Both the position numbers and the translations under genes were made by a program. The notes under the pieces are model-generated. The model did no database searches, was not told the DNA's origin, and was given only the letters and a program-made list of their open reading frames with translations. A stretch of 43,460 nt of DNA from Syntrophaceae bacterium. GTDB taxonomy: Bacteria > Desulfobacterota > Syntrophia > Syntrophales > Smithellaceae. Each line of letters opens with the position of its first letter. Position 1 is the first letter of the stretch. Location: NCBI GenBank assembly GCA_025355345.1, contig JANXZU010000077.1:1-43460 (forward strand). Reading direction: 5' to 3'. Below, in pieces: positions 1-7,600 of this stretch.

Positions 1-2
1 TC

Positions 3-494
3 TTGGATGGCAGGCCTGGCGTGAGACAGCTCTTTTCTGATGTTCCTATACAGATGTGCCACTTCCACCAAAAACAGATCATTACTCGTTATCTGACCAA
101 TAATCCCAAATTAGAAGCAGGTATAGAATTGAAGAAAATCATGACTACTCTTTGCCAGTCAAATGAAAAGGATTTTACCAATTCTCTTAATACCTGGCAT
201 AAAAAATGGTGTTCTTTTCTCAAAGAAAGAACAAAAGATCCACTAGCCAGAAAATGGTTTTACACGCACAAAAGACTTCGCTCAGCATATCGAAGCTTGA
301 AAATTAATCTGCCTTATTTGTTTACTTATCAAAAACACCCAGAGTTAAATATTCCGAATACAACAAATGCTCTGGATGGTTGTTTTGCTTATCTGAAAGA
401 ATTAGTCAGGGTTCACCGTGGAATTAATAAAATGCTCAAAAGAAAAATTATTCAAGAAATATTAACAAAAAGAGACCCCGTTTTTAGGTATTAA
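3..494 (+). CDS. Transposase, Mutator/IS256-like (3' part only)
   Basis: This is the C-terminal 163 residues of a DDE-type transposase whose beginning lies before the window. The opening DGRPGVRQLF followed by QMCHFHQKQII has the look of the Mutator/IS256 group, variant with zinc-binding N-terminus (IS1249-like), where an Asp lies at the head of this block and a C-x-x-H stretch follows. Near the end, NTTNALDGCFAYLKELVRVH is the segment expected to carry late catalytic-core residues. The family assignment rests on remembered motif style and is only moderately sure. A TAA stop ends the gene 17 bp before a GTAC-containing motif that may be the element's terminal repeat. The rest of the insertion sequence is outside the window, so whether it is active cannot be judged. 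Confidence 0.65.
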   Translation: MDGRPGVRQLFSDVPIQMCHFHQKQIITRYLTNNPKLEAGIELKKIMTTLCQSNEKDFTNSLNTWHKKWCSFLKERTKDPLARKWFYTHKRLRSAYRSLKINLPYLFTYQKHPELNIPNTTNALDGCFAYLKELVRVHRGINKMLKRKIIQEILTKRDPVFRY

Positions 495-511
495 GCCCCA
501 ATTGATATTTT

Positions 512-524
512 GAAGTACGTCCCC
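512..524 (-). repeat. Probable right terminal repeat of the insertion sequence
   Basis: The minus-strand reading GGGGACGTACTTC sits just beyond the transposase stop and has the form of a terminal inverted repeat tip. It marks the likely edge between the insertion sequence and host DNA. The matching left end is outside the window, so this is inference from position and style. Confidence 0.35.
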
Positions 525-731
525 TATTTCCCTATTTCTTCTATTTCTTTCGGGATTTTGGTTCCTGCCAACTACTCTAACATATTTTGTCCAACCTTGG
601 GGGTGCAGTCCATTAAGTTGATAAAAATGACGATCTTAATTTTTAGCCTTTTGTTTATATTGGTGCCGGTAAAGGAATTATTTATCCCGATGATTGTAAT
701 TGGTATAGTTATATATCTATGGGGTAGATAA
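525..731 (+). pseudogene. Tail of an interrupted membrane-protein gene
   Basis: An open frame of about 68 codons runs from the probable insertion-sequence edge to a TAG stop. Its second half contains two hydrophobic segments (around MTILIFSLLFILVPV and IPMIVIGIVIYLW) split by a short KEL turn, ending in GR. It has no start or ribosome binding site of its own. It reads as the C-terminal membrane tail of a gene cut by the transposon; the pattern of a basic linker followed by two short helices recalls the end of CDP-alcohol phosphatidyltransferases such as PssA, but that identity is a guess. Confidence 0.35.
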
Positions 732-756
732 GCATGTTTGGACGAAGGGCAATAAA

Positions 757-782
757 AAAACCCGCTATTTCTAGCGGGTTTT
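757..782 (-). terminator. Rho-independent terminator of tRNA-Ala(CGC)
   Basis: A perfect 7-bp stem, CCCGCTA with TAGCGGG around a 4-nt loop (761-778), is flanked by seven A on the left and four T on the right. Read on the minus strand it gives a stem followed by a seven-U run, about 30 bp past the tRNA 3' end. It could also stop plus-strand transcription from the truncated gene upstream. Confidence 0.85.
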
Positions 783-813
783 GGATTCCTTTGGATTGTG
801 TTGGATTAGGTCT

Positions 814-889
814 TGGTGGAGATGAGGGGGATCGAACCCCTGGCCTCGGCATTGCGAACGCCGCGCTCTCCCAGCTGAGCTACATCCCC
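814..889 (-). tRNA. tRNA-Ala (anticodon CGC)
   Basis: The minus strand folds into a complete 76-nt cloverleaf: acceptor GGGGATG pairs with CATCTCC, the D-arm has AGCTCAGCTGGGAGAGC, the anticodon loop is TTCGCAA (CGC, reading GCG alanine codons), and the T-loop is GGTTCGATCC. The CCA end is encoded. A sigma-70-like promoter precedes it and a terminator follows. Confidence 0.96.
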
Positions 890-911
890 AAGTGTTTCGA
901 AAACGTGCGCG

Positions 912-941
912 AGCATATATTATTGTTTGTGCCAGTGTCAA
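912..941 (-). promoter_or_regulatory. Sigma-70-type promoter for tRNA-Ala(CGC)
   Basis: On the minus strand a consensus TTGACA (936-941) lies 18 bp before TATGCT (912-917), which places the transcription start about 16 bp ahead of the mature tRNA. It lies back to back with the pilT promoter; the two -35 boxes are 7 bp apart. Confidence 0.65.
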
Positions 942-948
942 GAACTTG

Positions 949-977
949 TTGACAGTCAATGCCGTTAAGTATAAATA
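949..977 (+). promoter_or_regulatory. Sigma-70-type promoter for the pilT operon
   Basis: TTGACA at 949-954 is followed after 17 bp by TAAATA (972-977); TATAAA with a 15-bp spacer is an alternative. It lies about 50 bp before the pilT start, which has the ribosome binding sequence GGGAGAA. The -10 box is not perfect. Confidence 0.5.
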
Positions 978-1025
978 ATCTAGTAACTAGTTCATCGCTC
1001 ATTAATTGTTGCGGGAGAATAAAAT

Positions 1026-2108
1026 ATGGCAAAAATCGACGCTTTTTTCCAGCTTATGCACGATCAGAAAGCATCTGATCTTCATCTTGTTTCCGGTCAA
1101 CAACCGGCTATCAGAATCCGCGGGGATATTGAACGCGTTAAATACGACATTCTTACCAATGAGGCATTAAAAGTACTGCTCTACGAAATCACGCCGGAAC
1201 ATAAAATTAAACAATTTGAAGAAACGGGAGATGCCGATTTTGCCTATGAAATTCCCGGTCTGGCGCGTTACCGTGCTAACTACTTTCAACAAAAATATGG
1301 AGTAGGTGCGGTTTTTCGCGAAATTCCAAATAAAATTACAACCTGCACGGAGCTGGGGCTTCCCGCAGTTGTGGCAAGATTGGCTACTCTTCCACGAGGT
1401 CTTGTGCTTGTAACCGGCCCTACCGGCAGCGGTAAATCAACGACACTTGCGGCGATCATCGATGAGGCTAACCGTCTGCGCAAAGATCATATAGTAACTA
1501 TTGAAGATCCGATCGAATTTGTTCATCAAAGCCAGGGTTGTATCATCAATCACCGCGAAGTAGGAATTCACACAAAGAGTTTTTCTGCGGCACTGCGCGG
1601 AGCGCTTCGTGAAGATCCGGACATAATTATGGTCGGTGAAATGCGTGATCTTGAAACCATTTCCCTGGCGGTAGAAGCTGCCTCTACCGGTCATCTGGTT
1701 TTTGCCACATTGCATACAACCAGCGCGGCAAAAACTGTCGATAGGATAATTGAAGTGTTTCCGGCAACGGAACAGTTGCAGATCCGCTCTACGCTTGCCG
1801 ATGGCTTACGGGCAGTAATATCGCAGGTTATTTTTAAAAGGATAGATGTTAAAAGTAGCTGTGTAGCTCTGGAAATTTTAATTGCCAATTCAGCCGTGCG
1901 TAATTTAATCCGCGAGTCTAAAACTTATCAGATTGCTTCCATGATGCAAACAGGTAAAAAATACGGAATGCAACTTCTGGATGATGCAATTATGGATCTT
2001 TACAGTCGCGGCTGGATCGGCAGCGAAGATGCCTACATGAAAGCTAATGACAAAACAAGATTCCGTCCGCTTTTAAAATATCCACCGACCGATTTCACCG
2101 AGGCATAA
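1026..2108 (+). CDS. pilT: Type IV pilus retraction ATPase PilT
   Basis: PilT is a hexameric cytoplasmic ATPase that powers pilus disassembly and so twitching movement. The 360-residue product has the usual length and order: an N-terminal PAS-like domain with the signature SDLHLVSGQQPAIR near residues 18-30, Walker A GPTGSGKS at 131-138, the Asp box TIEDPIEF near 158-165, the NHREVG element near 175, Walker B IIMVGEMRD near 200-208, and the His box GHLVFATLHTT near 222-232. A second PilT-family gene follows 21 bp later in the same direction. The core pilus genes (pilB, pilC, pilM-Q) are not in this window, so the pilus itself is encoded elsewhere. The start is fixed by GGGAGAATAAAATATG. Confidence 0.93.
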   Translation: MAKIDAFFQLMHDQKASDLHLVSGQQPAIRIRGDIERVKYDILTNEALKVLLYEITPEHKIKQFEETGDADFAYEIPGLARYRANYFQQKYGVGAVFREIPNKITTCTELGLPAVVARLATLPRGLVLVTGPTGSGKSTTLAAIIDEANRLRKDHIVTIEDPIEFVHQSQGCIINHREVGIHTKSFSAALRGALREDPDIIMVGEMRDLETISLAVEAASTGHLVFATLHTTSAAKTVDRIIEVFPATEQLQIRSTLADGLRAVISQVIFKRIDVKSSCVALEILIANSAVRNLIRESKTYQIASMMQTGKKYGMQLLDDAIMDLYSRGWIGSEDAYMKANDKTRFRPLLKYPPTDFTEA

Positions 2109-2129
2109 ATCTCTTCGAGAGGATGGCTT

Positions 2130-3311
2130 ATGAGAAAACCAGAAATAGATCATATCCTGATGAAAATGTTGGAATCCAACGTCAACATTTCCGATTTGAT
2201 TCTGACCGTGGACAAGCCTTTTCAGGTAGAGGCATCCGGAATATTAATTGGAGTTGAATTAGAACCGAGTTTTGAAAAACTGACGCCGTTTCAGACCGAA
2301 ATATTTGCGATGAATTTGATTAATCAGGATCAACGGTTACTGGAAATGTTAATTAAAGAAGGTTCCTGCGATTTATCATACGAGTTGCCCGGTGTCGCTC
2401 GTTTCCGTGTGAACATATTTTCACAGCGTGGCCATTACTCTATTGTTTTGAGAAAACTTGAAACTCAAATTCCTACCTTTACTGAGCTGTCGTTACCAGA
2501 ATCTTATGTACGCATTGCGGCTGAAAAAAACGGCATTGTTCTGGTAACAGGAGCAACCGGCAGCGGTAAAACCACATCACTGGCCGCGGTCATCAATGAA
2601 ATCAATGAAAAAAACTCTTTGCATATAATAACACTGGAAGATCCGATAGAATATACACATAATCAAAAGAAAGCCACGATAAATCAGCGCGAATTGGGTA
2701 AAGATTTTGACACTTTTGCTAATGGTTTACGAGCCGCTTTGCGTCAGGCGCCAAAGGTAATTCTTGTCGGTGAAATGCGCGATCGTGAATCTGTGGAAAT
2801 TGCGTTAAATGCGTCTGAAACTGGTCATTTGGTACTGAGCACTTTGCATACAATTGATGCCGGTCAAACGATCAACCGTATCCTGGGCATGTTTTCTGTA
2901 AACGAAGAAAACCAGATACGCACACGTCTTTCTGATTCGCTGCGCTGGATTATCTGTCAGCGCCTTTTGCCAAAAGTTGGCGGTGGACGTGTTGCGGCCT
3001 TTGAAGCGCTGGGAACAAGTTTGCGGGTTAAAGAAATAATTCTGCACGGTGAATCAGAGGGCAAAACATTTTCCGATATTATTCAGCAAGGCAAAGCTTT
3101 CGGCATGATTACGTTTGACAGCTGTATTGTAGATCTTTATGCTAATGGATTGATTCTGGAGGAGACGGCCAGGACTTATGCTACGAATCGTTCAAGTGTA
3201 GGACGCGGTATTGATGCTATTAAAAGCTCCCGTGGTGAAAAAACTACTGACCTTTCAAGGTTGGAAGTGGACAATATGTATGGAAAGGTTAAGGATACGC
3301 CGTGGCGTTAG
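2130..3311 (+). CDS. PilT/PilU-family accessory retraction ATPase
   Basis: A 393-residue PilT homologue placed directly after pilT, as PilU is in many proteobacteria. Visible motifs are Walker A GATGSGKT (141-148), Asp box TLEDPIEYTHN, NQRELG, Walker B VILVGEMRD and His box GHLVLSTLHT. The segment before Walker B reads RQAPK where PilT proteins usually have RxDPD, and the N-terminal domain lacks the full SDLHL signature (ISDLILTVDKP instead). In other bacteria PilU assists PilT under load and depends on it; the same role here is inferred from position and homology. A C-terminal extension rich in Ser, Lys and Arg follows the ATPase domain. GAGAGGAT precedes the ATG. Confidence 0.85.
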   Translation: MRKPEIDHILMKMLESNVNISDLILTVDKPFQVEASGILIGVELEPSFEKLTPFQTEIFAMNLINQDQRLLEMLIKEGSCDLSYELPGVARFRVNIFSQRGHYSIVLRKLETQIPTFTELSLPESYVRIAAEKNGIVLVTGATGSGKTTSLAAVINEINEKNSLHIITLEDPIEYTHNQKKATINQRELGKDFDTFANGLRAALRQAPKVILVGEMRDRESVEIALNASETGHLVLSTLHTIDAGQTINRILGMFSVNEENQIRTRLSDSLRWIICQRLLPKVGGGRVAAFEALGTSLRVKEIILHGESEGKTFSDIIQQGKAFGMITFDSCIVDLYANGLILEETARTYATNRSSVGRGIDAIKSSRGEKTTDLSRLEVDNMYGKVKDTPWR

Positions 3312-3366
3312 AGTAGGCCACTTCGCCTTCTTTCCAATAGAAATATTATCTTAATAAGGAGATAAA

Positions 3367-3888
3367 ATGCACAACGAAAAACCGATAGCGTCAACGGTTA
3401 GTGGAGATGAAGAAAAATTAGATTATTCTGGACGACCGTTTGGATACGTCGATCCGGACAGCAAAACTGCTATGATTTGTGAGCAGGATCCGGTAAGCCG
3501 TGATAAAATCAGCAACGCGATAAAAAAAATCGGGTTTGAAGTAGTTCAACCTGCTACGTTTAAAGATGCCCTTAAATACATGAGGTTCCATGTTTTTGAT
3601 GTCATTTTGGTAAATGAAAATTTCAACACCGGTATTTGGGAAGTAAATAATATTCTGAAGTATCTGGAAAATCTGAATATGTCTGTCCGGCGGCAAACAT
3701 TCGTTGTTTTGATCAGTGCAATTTACGCGACAATGGATAGCATGCAGGCTTATAACAAAAGTGTTAACATGATTATTAACAAAAACGAAATTAGCGATAC
3801 AGAAAATATACTGAAACAAGCCCTTGCAGAGCACAATGATTTTTATTTTCTACTTAAGGAAAATGTTCGTAAATTCGGTAATGTTTAG
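3367..3888 (+). CDS. Receiver-like protein without the phosphoacceptor aspartate
   Basis: The 173-residue protein has a CheY-like fold pattern from about residue 34 to 155. Acidic-pocket residues are present in MICEQDP (E39, D41), a conserved Ser/Thr-type position in VVLISA, and the Lys in MIINKNE. At the end of strand 3 the usual phosphorylated Asp is replaced: FDVILVNENF places Asn83 there. A 33-residue unstructured N-terminus precedes the domain. It follows the two PilT genes after 55 bp with AAGGAG before the start, so it is likely co-transcribed and may be a phosphorylation-independent partner of pilus or motility control. The function is inference; the missing Asp is seen directly. Confidence 0.7.
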   Translation: MHNEKPIASTVSGDEEKLDYSGRPFGYVDPDSKTAMICEQDPVSRDKISNAIKKIGFEVVQPATFKDALKYMRFHVFDVILVNENFNTGIWEVNNILKYLENLNMSVRRQTFVVLISAIYATMDSMQAYNKSVNMIINKNEISDTENILKQALAEHNDFYFLLKENVRKFGNV

Positions 3889-4829
3889 GCAGGACTGTTT
3901 ACTTTTTGTAGAAGTTCACGAGCAATATCAACAAATCCCATCGCCTCATAAGCAGATGCCAGTCCTGTATAGTAAGGCTTTGCAGCATCAAATCCAATAG
4001 CCGTCTTGAAAGCATCTATAGCCTGCGAAAAATTCTTGGCCTTCATTAACGTATTGCCTAAACGATTGTAGTAAGCACCTGCACTTGCATTATCATATTG
4101 TATGGCGGTTTTGTATGCGGCTAAGGCATCGTCTATTCGTCCCAGCGCGATAAGAATATCTCCCAGCGCGCAATAATATAAAGAATTAGATGGATTTGCA
4201 GAGATGCAATTTTTCAATAATGGCAGTGCCTCGCTGTAGTTGTCCTTAGTTTGAAATAAATTTGCAAGTAGAAAGTAGTAGCGGTCAGCTTCTTCCGGGT
4301 CAATTTCTGCTGCTTGCATATAAGCTGCCTGACCTTCAGGTATTCGACCTGCGGCAAATAAAGCTTCTCCCAACCGGCAATAAAAAGAAGGGTTGTCGTT
4401 TTCCATGCCGATGAGTTTTTCAAAAGTAAGGCATGCATCCTCAGGGTTTCCGGCATTAAGATATGCGCCGCCTAATTCGGCTAAAAGGCCCACATCTTGC
4501 GGTTGTGCGTCAACTACTTTTCTGCAAATTTCTACTACTTTATCGAACTTTTTTTCCTGTTTGTAGATACGAACAAGCTCATCAAAGGCAAATCCGGTGA
4601 ATACCTTACGTTTTAGTTCTCGTTCCAGGATAGTTTCCAGATAATGCAGGGTCTTTTGAGTATTGCCATTATCGTAGTGTGCCCATGCCAGCATTAATAA
4701 AACAGATTCTTCTTCGGGATTAGTTTCATGAAGTGTTTCGTAGAGTGCAATTGCTTCCGGATATTTCCCTTCCTTGATAAGTAGTTCCGCTCTATTGATT
4801 ATGTCCAATGTTTCACCTATTATCTTCAT
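3885..4829 (-). CDS. Tetratricopeptide-repeat protein
   Basis: About eight TPR units can be read across 314 residues, for example EGKYPEAIALYETLHETNPE, QDVGLLAELGGAYLNAGNPE, NSLYYCALGDILIALGRIDD and AGAYYNRLGNTLMKAKNFSQ, each with the W/L-G-Y-A-F-A-P type spacing. There is no signal peptide or membrane segment, so it is probably a cytoplasmic scaffold; its partner is unknown. The first ATG (4829) lies directly after the T-run of the upstream terminator and has no ribosome binding site, whereas a TTG at 4808 is preceded by AGGTGAAA and may be the true start (307 residues). Its 3' end overlaps the convergent receiver-like gene by 4 bp. Confidence 0.8.
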   Translation of the reverse strand: MKIIGETLDIINRAELLIKEGKYPEAIALYETLHETNPEEESVLLMLAWAHYDNGNTQKTLHYLETILERELKRKVFTGFAFDELVRIYKQEKKFDKVVEICRKVVDAQPQDVGLLAELGGAYLNAGNPEDACLTFEKLIGMENDNPSFYCRLGEALFAAGRIPEGQAAYMQAAEIDPEEADRYYFLLANLFQTKDNYSEALPLLKNCISANPSNSLYYCALGDILIALGRIDDALAAYKTAIQYDNASAGAYYNRLGNTLMKAKNFSQAIDAFKTAIGFDAAKPYYTGLASAYEAMGFVDIARELLQKVNSPA

Positions 4830-4841
4830 GAGAGAAAAAAA

Positions 4842-4861
4842 GGGGGAGATTTCTCTCCCCC
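4842..4861 (-). terminator. Rho-independent terminator after the HesB-like selenoprotein gene
   Basis: GGGGGAGA and TCTCCCCC form a perfect 8-bp stem with a 4-nt loop, followed on the minus strand by seven T (4841-4835). It lies 7 bp past the selenoprotein stop and ends only some 6 bp before the first possible TPR start. Confidence 0.9.
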
Positions 4862-4867
4862 TTCATC

Positions 4868-5182
4868 TTAACAACTGCAAGATCCGCAACTTCCGCCTTC
4901 TTCTGCTGCAAGATTGGAAGTTAATTTAAAGCCCGATCCCTGTGGCGTAGTGGTGAAATCAACATTGATAGGCTTAGCTTGAATAAATAAATCTTTATCT
5001 ATAATAAATTTTGTACCTTTTTCCTCAAAAATTTCATCTTCATTCTTTGGCTCATCCAGAGCCATGCCCAAAGAGGGTCCTGATCAGCCAATTGCCATTG
5101 TAATACGCACAGCTGCCGATTTATCCTTGTCTTTAAGAAAATCCTTGATTACTTCCGATGCCTTATCCGTAACTGTAAACAT
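4868..5182 (-). CDS. HesB/IscA-family selenoprotein (Sec at codon 33)
   Basis: The gene runs from ATG 5182, preceded by a strong AAAAGGAGGTTTTT, to TAA at 4868, with one in-frame TGA at 5084-5086. Read as selenocysteine this gives a 104-residue A-type iron-sulfur carrier-like protein. The Sec sits in ITMAIGUSGPSLGMAL, exactly where IscA/HesB proteins carry the first cluster-binding Cys of their G-G-C-S-G motif. The C-terminus GGSCGSCSC (Cys99, 102, 104) replaces the family's C-G-C-G. A SECIS-like hairpin begins 10 nt after the TGA. Both sides of the TGA match the family, so a conventional call starting at TTG 5071 would lose the first third. Selenoprotein versions of this family are known in deltaproteobacteria; what the protein does in the cell (cluster carrier, scaffold or redox role) is not settled. 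The selenium machinery (selA, selB, selC, selD) must lie elsewhere. Confidence 0.9.
5045..5073 (-). promoter_or_regulatory. SECIS-like hairpin for UGA recoding
   Basis: In the mRNA, CUUUGG (5073-5068) pairs with CCAAAG (5050-5045); after a small internal loop (G / AG) CAU pairs with AUG, closing an 8-nt apical loop GGCUCUGG. The loop starts 20 nt after the UGA and opens with G, as expected for a bacterial SECIS element bound by SelB. The structure was folded by eye. Confidence 0.75.
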
Positions 5183-5223
5183 TAAAAACCTCCTTTTGAT
5201 CATGTATGTTTCATCTTGATGCT

Positions 5224-5251
5224 AACTTATCCATAATTTTGAAGTTGTCAA
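5224..5251 (-). promoter_or_regulatory. Possible promoter for the selenoprotein gene
   Basis: TTGACA on the minus strand (5246-5251) with a weak TAAGTT (5224-5229) after 16 bp, 42 bp before the selenoprotein ATG. The -35 is perfect and the -10 poor, so this is tentative. Confidence 0.35.
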
Positions 5252-5318
5252 TTACATTTTTGCCAGCAAAATGCAAACAATCGATATCTTTTATTCTGCA
5301 TAACAAGATTTGTTTCAA

Positions 5319-5348
5319 TTGACATTGATTAGCTGTCTCGCATATTAT
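5319..5348 (+). promoter_or_regulatory. Sigma-70-type promoter for the transglutaminase-like gene
   Basis: TTGACA (5319-5324), an 18-bp spacer and TATTAT (5343-5348) lie 40 bp before the ATG at 5389, which has GGGGAGGT as ribosome binding site. It is divergent from the selenoprotein promoter. Confidence 0.65.
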
Positions 5349-5388
5349 TGCACTCAGGCAATACGATAATAATGCCGGGGAGGTTTTT

Positions 5389-7086
5389 ATGAAAAGATTA
5401 TTCAGCGCAATCGTCATATTTATTTTCATGGTAATTACATCTCCATCTTTTGCGGAAAATTTTACTGTTAAAGGAGAAATGGTTTCTACCATTCATTATG
5501 AGTTGCAGCACCAGATTACCGCAGGGGATGGAATGAAAAAACTCGTTTTGAGCTTTGTCATTCCTCAAAGCTTTGATTCCCCTACCTACAAGCAGCAGAT
5601 TACCAATTTCAAAATTAAATTTGTACCGGATGCACAGGACAGTAAAACAACAATAGATAATCGTGGTAATCAAATCATTGTTGCTACATGGTCCAACGTT
5701 CCTGATAAAATTGATGCCGTTGTTTCTTTTGATGCAAAAAACATAACCGGCTTGAAAGCCTTTGAAACTCAAGCTCCATTTCCTTTAGACGGTGTTCCTA
5801 AAGATTTGAAAGTTTATCTTCAGGAAACAGAGCAGGTCCAGACAAATAACACAGGAATTAGACAGCTTGCGCTCAAACTTACAAAAGACGTTAAAACCCA
5901 ATTCGACGCGGTTCAGAGGGTCATTTCATGGGTTGTGGATAATGTTCACTATGTTAGTCCTCCGGCCAAATATGACGCCTTGTATGCGCTGCAGTCCGGC
6001 AAAGGAAACTGCCAAAATTTTTCGCATTTATCCGCCGCGCTCTTGCGAAGTGTCGGAGTACCTGTCCGTATCATTAACGGGGTAACTATTAATCAGCCTT
6101 TTAATATTGTCTGGGATAAAGGGACTCTTACTTTCAAGCTTGGACAAGGCAGACATTCCTGGGTCGAGGTGTGGTTTCCTGACCATGGATGGGTTCCCTA
6201 TGATCCGCAAAATATGCAGTATTTTGTTTCTAATCGTTTTATTCGCATTGAAGCAGGTGTTGATAACAACGAAACAAAGAATGACGGTTTGATTCGCTGG
6301 GTACAGGCTGCTGAGGCCCGAACTAAACCTAGATTACAGGAAACGATCGATACAAATATTCTTTCTGATTCCGTTGATGTCCACGGAGCGCGTCAGGCGT
6401 ATGGCCCGAAGAATTTACTTTTGGGGCCGGATGTTAGAGCTGAATTTAAGAAAATTGAAATAGTCCCACTCCCACCGCCGATTGTCATTACGGAAAAGGA
6501 AAAGAAAATACTGCGCTATACGATACCTTTTGTTTATGGCAACTTGGAATTTCCGGAAGATGTTGATTTTGCTTTTCCGCGAGTGACAAAAAACACAGGG
6601 AAAGATGCCTTTGAAATGTCGCGTAATTTTCTTGTAGAAACCGCTGAATACGTTACGACTAAAGCAACCCAGTACGCTCAGGTGGCGGTACTGCCAAAAC
6701 CGCTTAAGTTGAAAACAGTCGGGCTGGCGTTGCATAAATTTGGTGGCGAAGGGTGGCTTTGGGTTGATATTTTAAAAGATGAAGATGGAAAACCAGGTGC
6801 TCCTTTATATACGACTAAAATGATTAACGTGGATCAAATTTCGCTCAAGCCAGGCTATCGTTGGGTTAACTTTGACTTTGCCGGTGAACAGCCGGTTTTG
6901 ATGCCCGGTTCTTATTGGATTGCATTAGGCTTTTCGGGCACACCAATTGTTAACTGGTTTTATACTTATGGCAAGCCTGTAGGGCCGGTTTATGGAACTC
7001 GTTACAAGGGCGTTTTTCAAGATGACTGGAGCGGCGCTTTGAGCTATGAGTTCAACTATAGATTAAAAGGGCTGACCGTAAAATAG
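5389..7086 (+). CDS. Secreted transglutaminase-like domain protein
   Basis: A signal peptide (MKRLFSAIVIFIFMVITSPSFA, cut near residue 22) sends this 565-residue protein out of the cytoplasm. A transglutaminase/protease-like core follows at about residues 175-290 with the catalytic triad in place: Cys in GKGNCQNFSHLS, His in GRHSWVEVWF and Asp in WVPYDPQNMQYF. The N-terminal 150 residues and C-terminal 200 residues look like beta-rich domains; the latter ends in GSYWIALGFSG and WFYTYGKPVGPVYGT, reminiscent of a carbohydrate- or ligand-binding sandwich fold. Such proteins usually act as cysteine peptidases or amidases at the cell surface; the substrate is unknown. It is monocistronic by layout, between divergent and intergenic DNA. 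Confidence 0.8.
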   Translation: MKRLFSAIVIFIFMVITSPSFAENFTVKGEMVSTIHYELQHQITAGDGMKKLVLSFVIPQSFDSPTYKQQITNFKIKFVPDAQDSKTTIDNRGNQIIVATWSNVPDKIDAVVSFDAKNITGLKAFETQAPFPLDGVPKDLKVYLQETEQVQTNNTGIRQLALKLTKDVKTQFDAVQRVISWVVDNVHYVSPPAKYDALYALQSGKGNCQNFSHLSAALLRSVGVPVRIINGVTINQPFNIVWDKGTLTFKLGQGRHSWVEVWFPDHGWVPYDPQNMQYFVSNRFIRIEAGVDNNETKNDGLIRWVQAAEARTKPRLQETIDTNILSDSVDVHGARQAYGPKNLLLGPDVRAEFKKIEIVPLPPPIVITEKEKKILRYTIPFVYGNLEFPEDVDFAFPRVTKNTGKDAFEMSRNFLVETAEYVTTKATQYAQVAVLPKPLKLKTVGLALHKFGGEGWLWVDILKDEDGKPGAPLYTTKMINVDQISLKPGYRWVNFDFAGEQPVLMPGSYWIALGFSGTPIVNWFYTYGKPVGPVYGTRYKGVFQDDWSGALSYEFNYRLKGLTVK

Positions 7087-7285
7087 TAGCTGCTAAAGCT
7101 GAAACTATTTGGTGCGGACAATGGTATGATTCCTTTCGGCATTGGGAATCAACTTTTTTGGATACCCATTCAGAAAAAATGGGACAGGTGTAATAAAATG
7201 ATCTATCTGCTATATTTTGGCATCGCTATTGACTGGCAGAGCATTACTGTGCAAACTATAAATATATGAACATGCTAGGATGGTC
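7087..7285. other. Intergenic region before clpS
   Basis: No coding frame is convincing here. TTGACT near 7231 and the AT-rich CAAACTATAAATAT near 7253-7266 could form a promoter for clpS, but the spacing (18 bp to AACTAT, 22 to TATAAA) is not decisive. Confidence 0.4.
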
Positions 7286-7600
7286 GTGAACGAAGAAAAA
7301 ATTCAATCAGAAGAAAATGTTGCCGAAAAAGAGAGGGTGGAGACTAAAGAGCCATCGCTCTATCGGGTAATCATTCTTAATGATGACTACACCAGCATGG
7401 AATTCGTAATCCAGGTGCTGGAGACTGTCTTCCACAAGTCGCCCACCGAGGCCACCCAGATAATGCTGAGCGTACATAAAAAGGGTGCAGGCCTTTGCGG
7501 CGTATATACGCGAGAGATTGCCGAGACAAAAATAGCAGAGGTACATGACATGGCGGCCGAAAATCAATTCCCGCTGAAATGCACGATGGAGAAGGAATGA
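7286..7600 (+). CDS. clpS: ATP-dependent Clp protease adaptor ClpS
   Basis: ClpS binds proteins with N-terminal Leu, Phe, Tyr or Trp and hands them to ClpA. The core [20 protein letters not shown] carries the family NDDYT/ME-F pattern, followed by the conserved [20 protein letters not shown] segment. A GTG at 7286, with AGGA at a workable distance, is preferred to the ATG two codons earlier, whose AGGA would touch the start codon; the product is then 104 residues, the normal length. The stop TGA overlaps the clpA ATG (ATGA), so translation is probably coupled. Confidence 0.9.
   Translation: MNEEKIQSEENVAEKERVETKEPSLYRVIILNDDYTSMEFVIQVLETVFHKSPTEATQIMLSVHKKGAGLCGVYTREIAETKIAEVHDMAAENQFPLKCTMEKE

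Noticed and set aside
734..952. Plus-strand frame across the tRNA-Ala region
   Set aside because: It covers a terminator and a tRNA in antisense; its peptide GDRTPGLGIANAALSQLSY is the common artefact of translated tRNA-Ala.
4868..5071. A 67-residue protein starting at TTG 5071
   Set aside because: It lacks the first third of the HesB/IscA domain and has no ribosome binding site; the full gene starts at 5182 and reads the TGA as selenocysteine.
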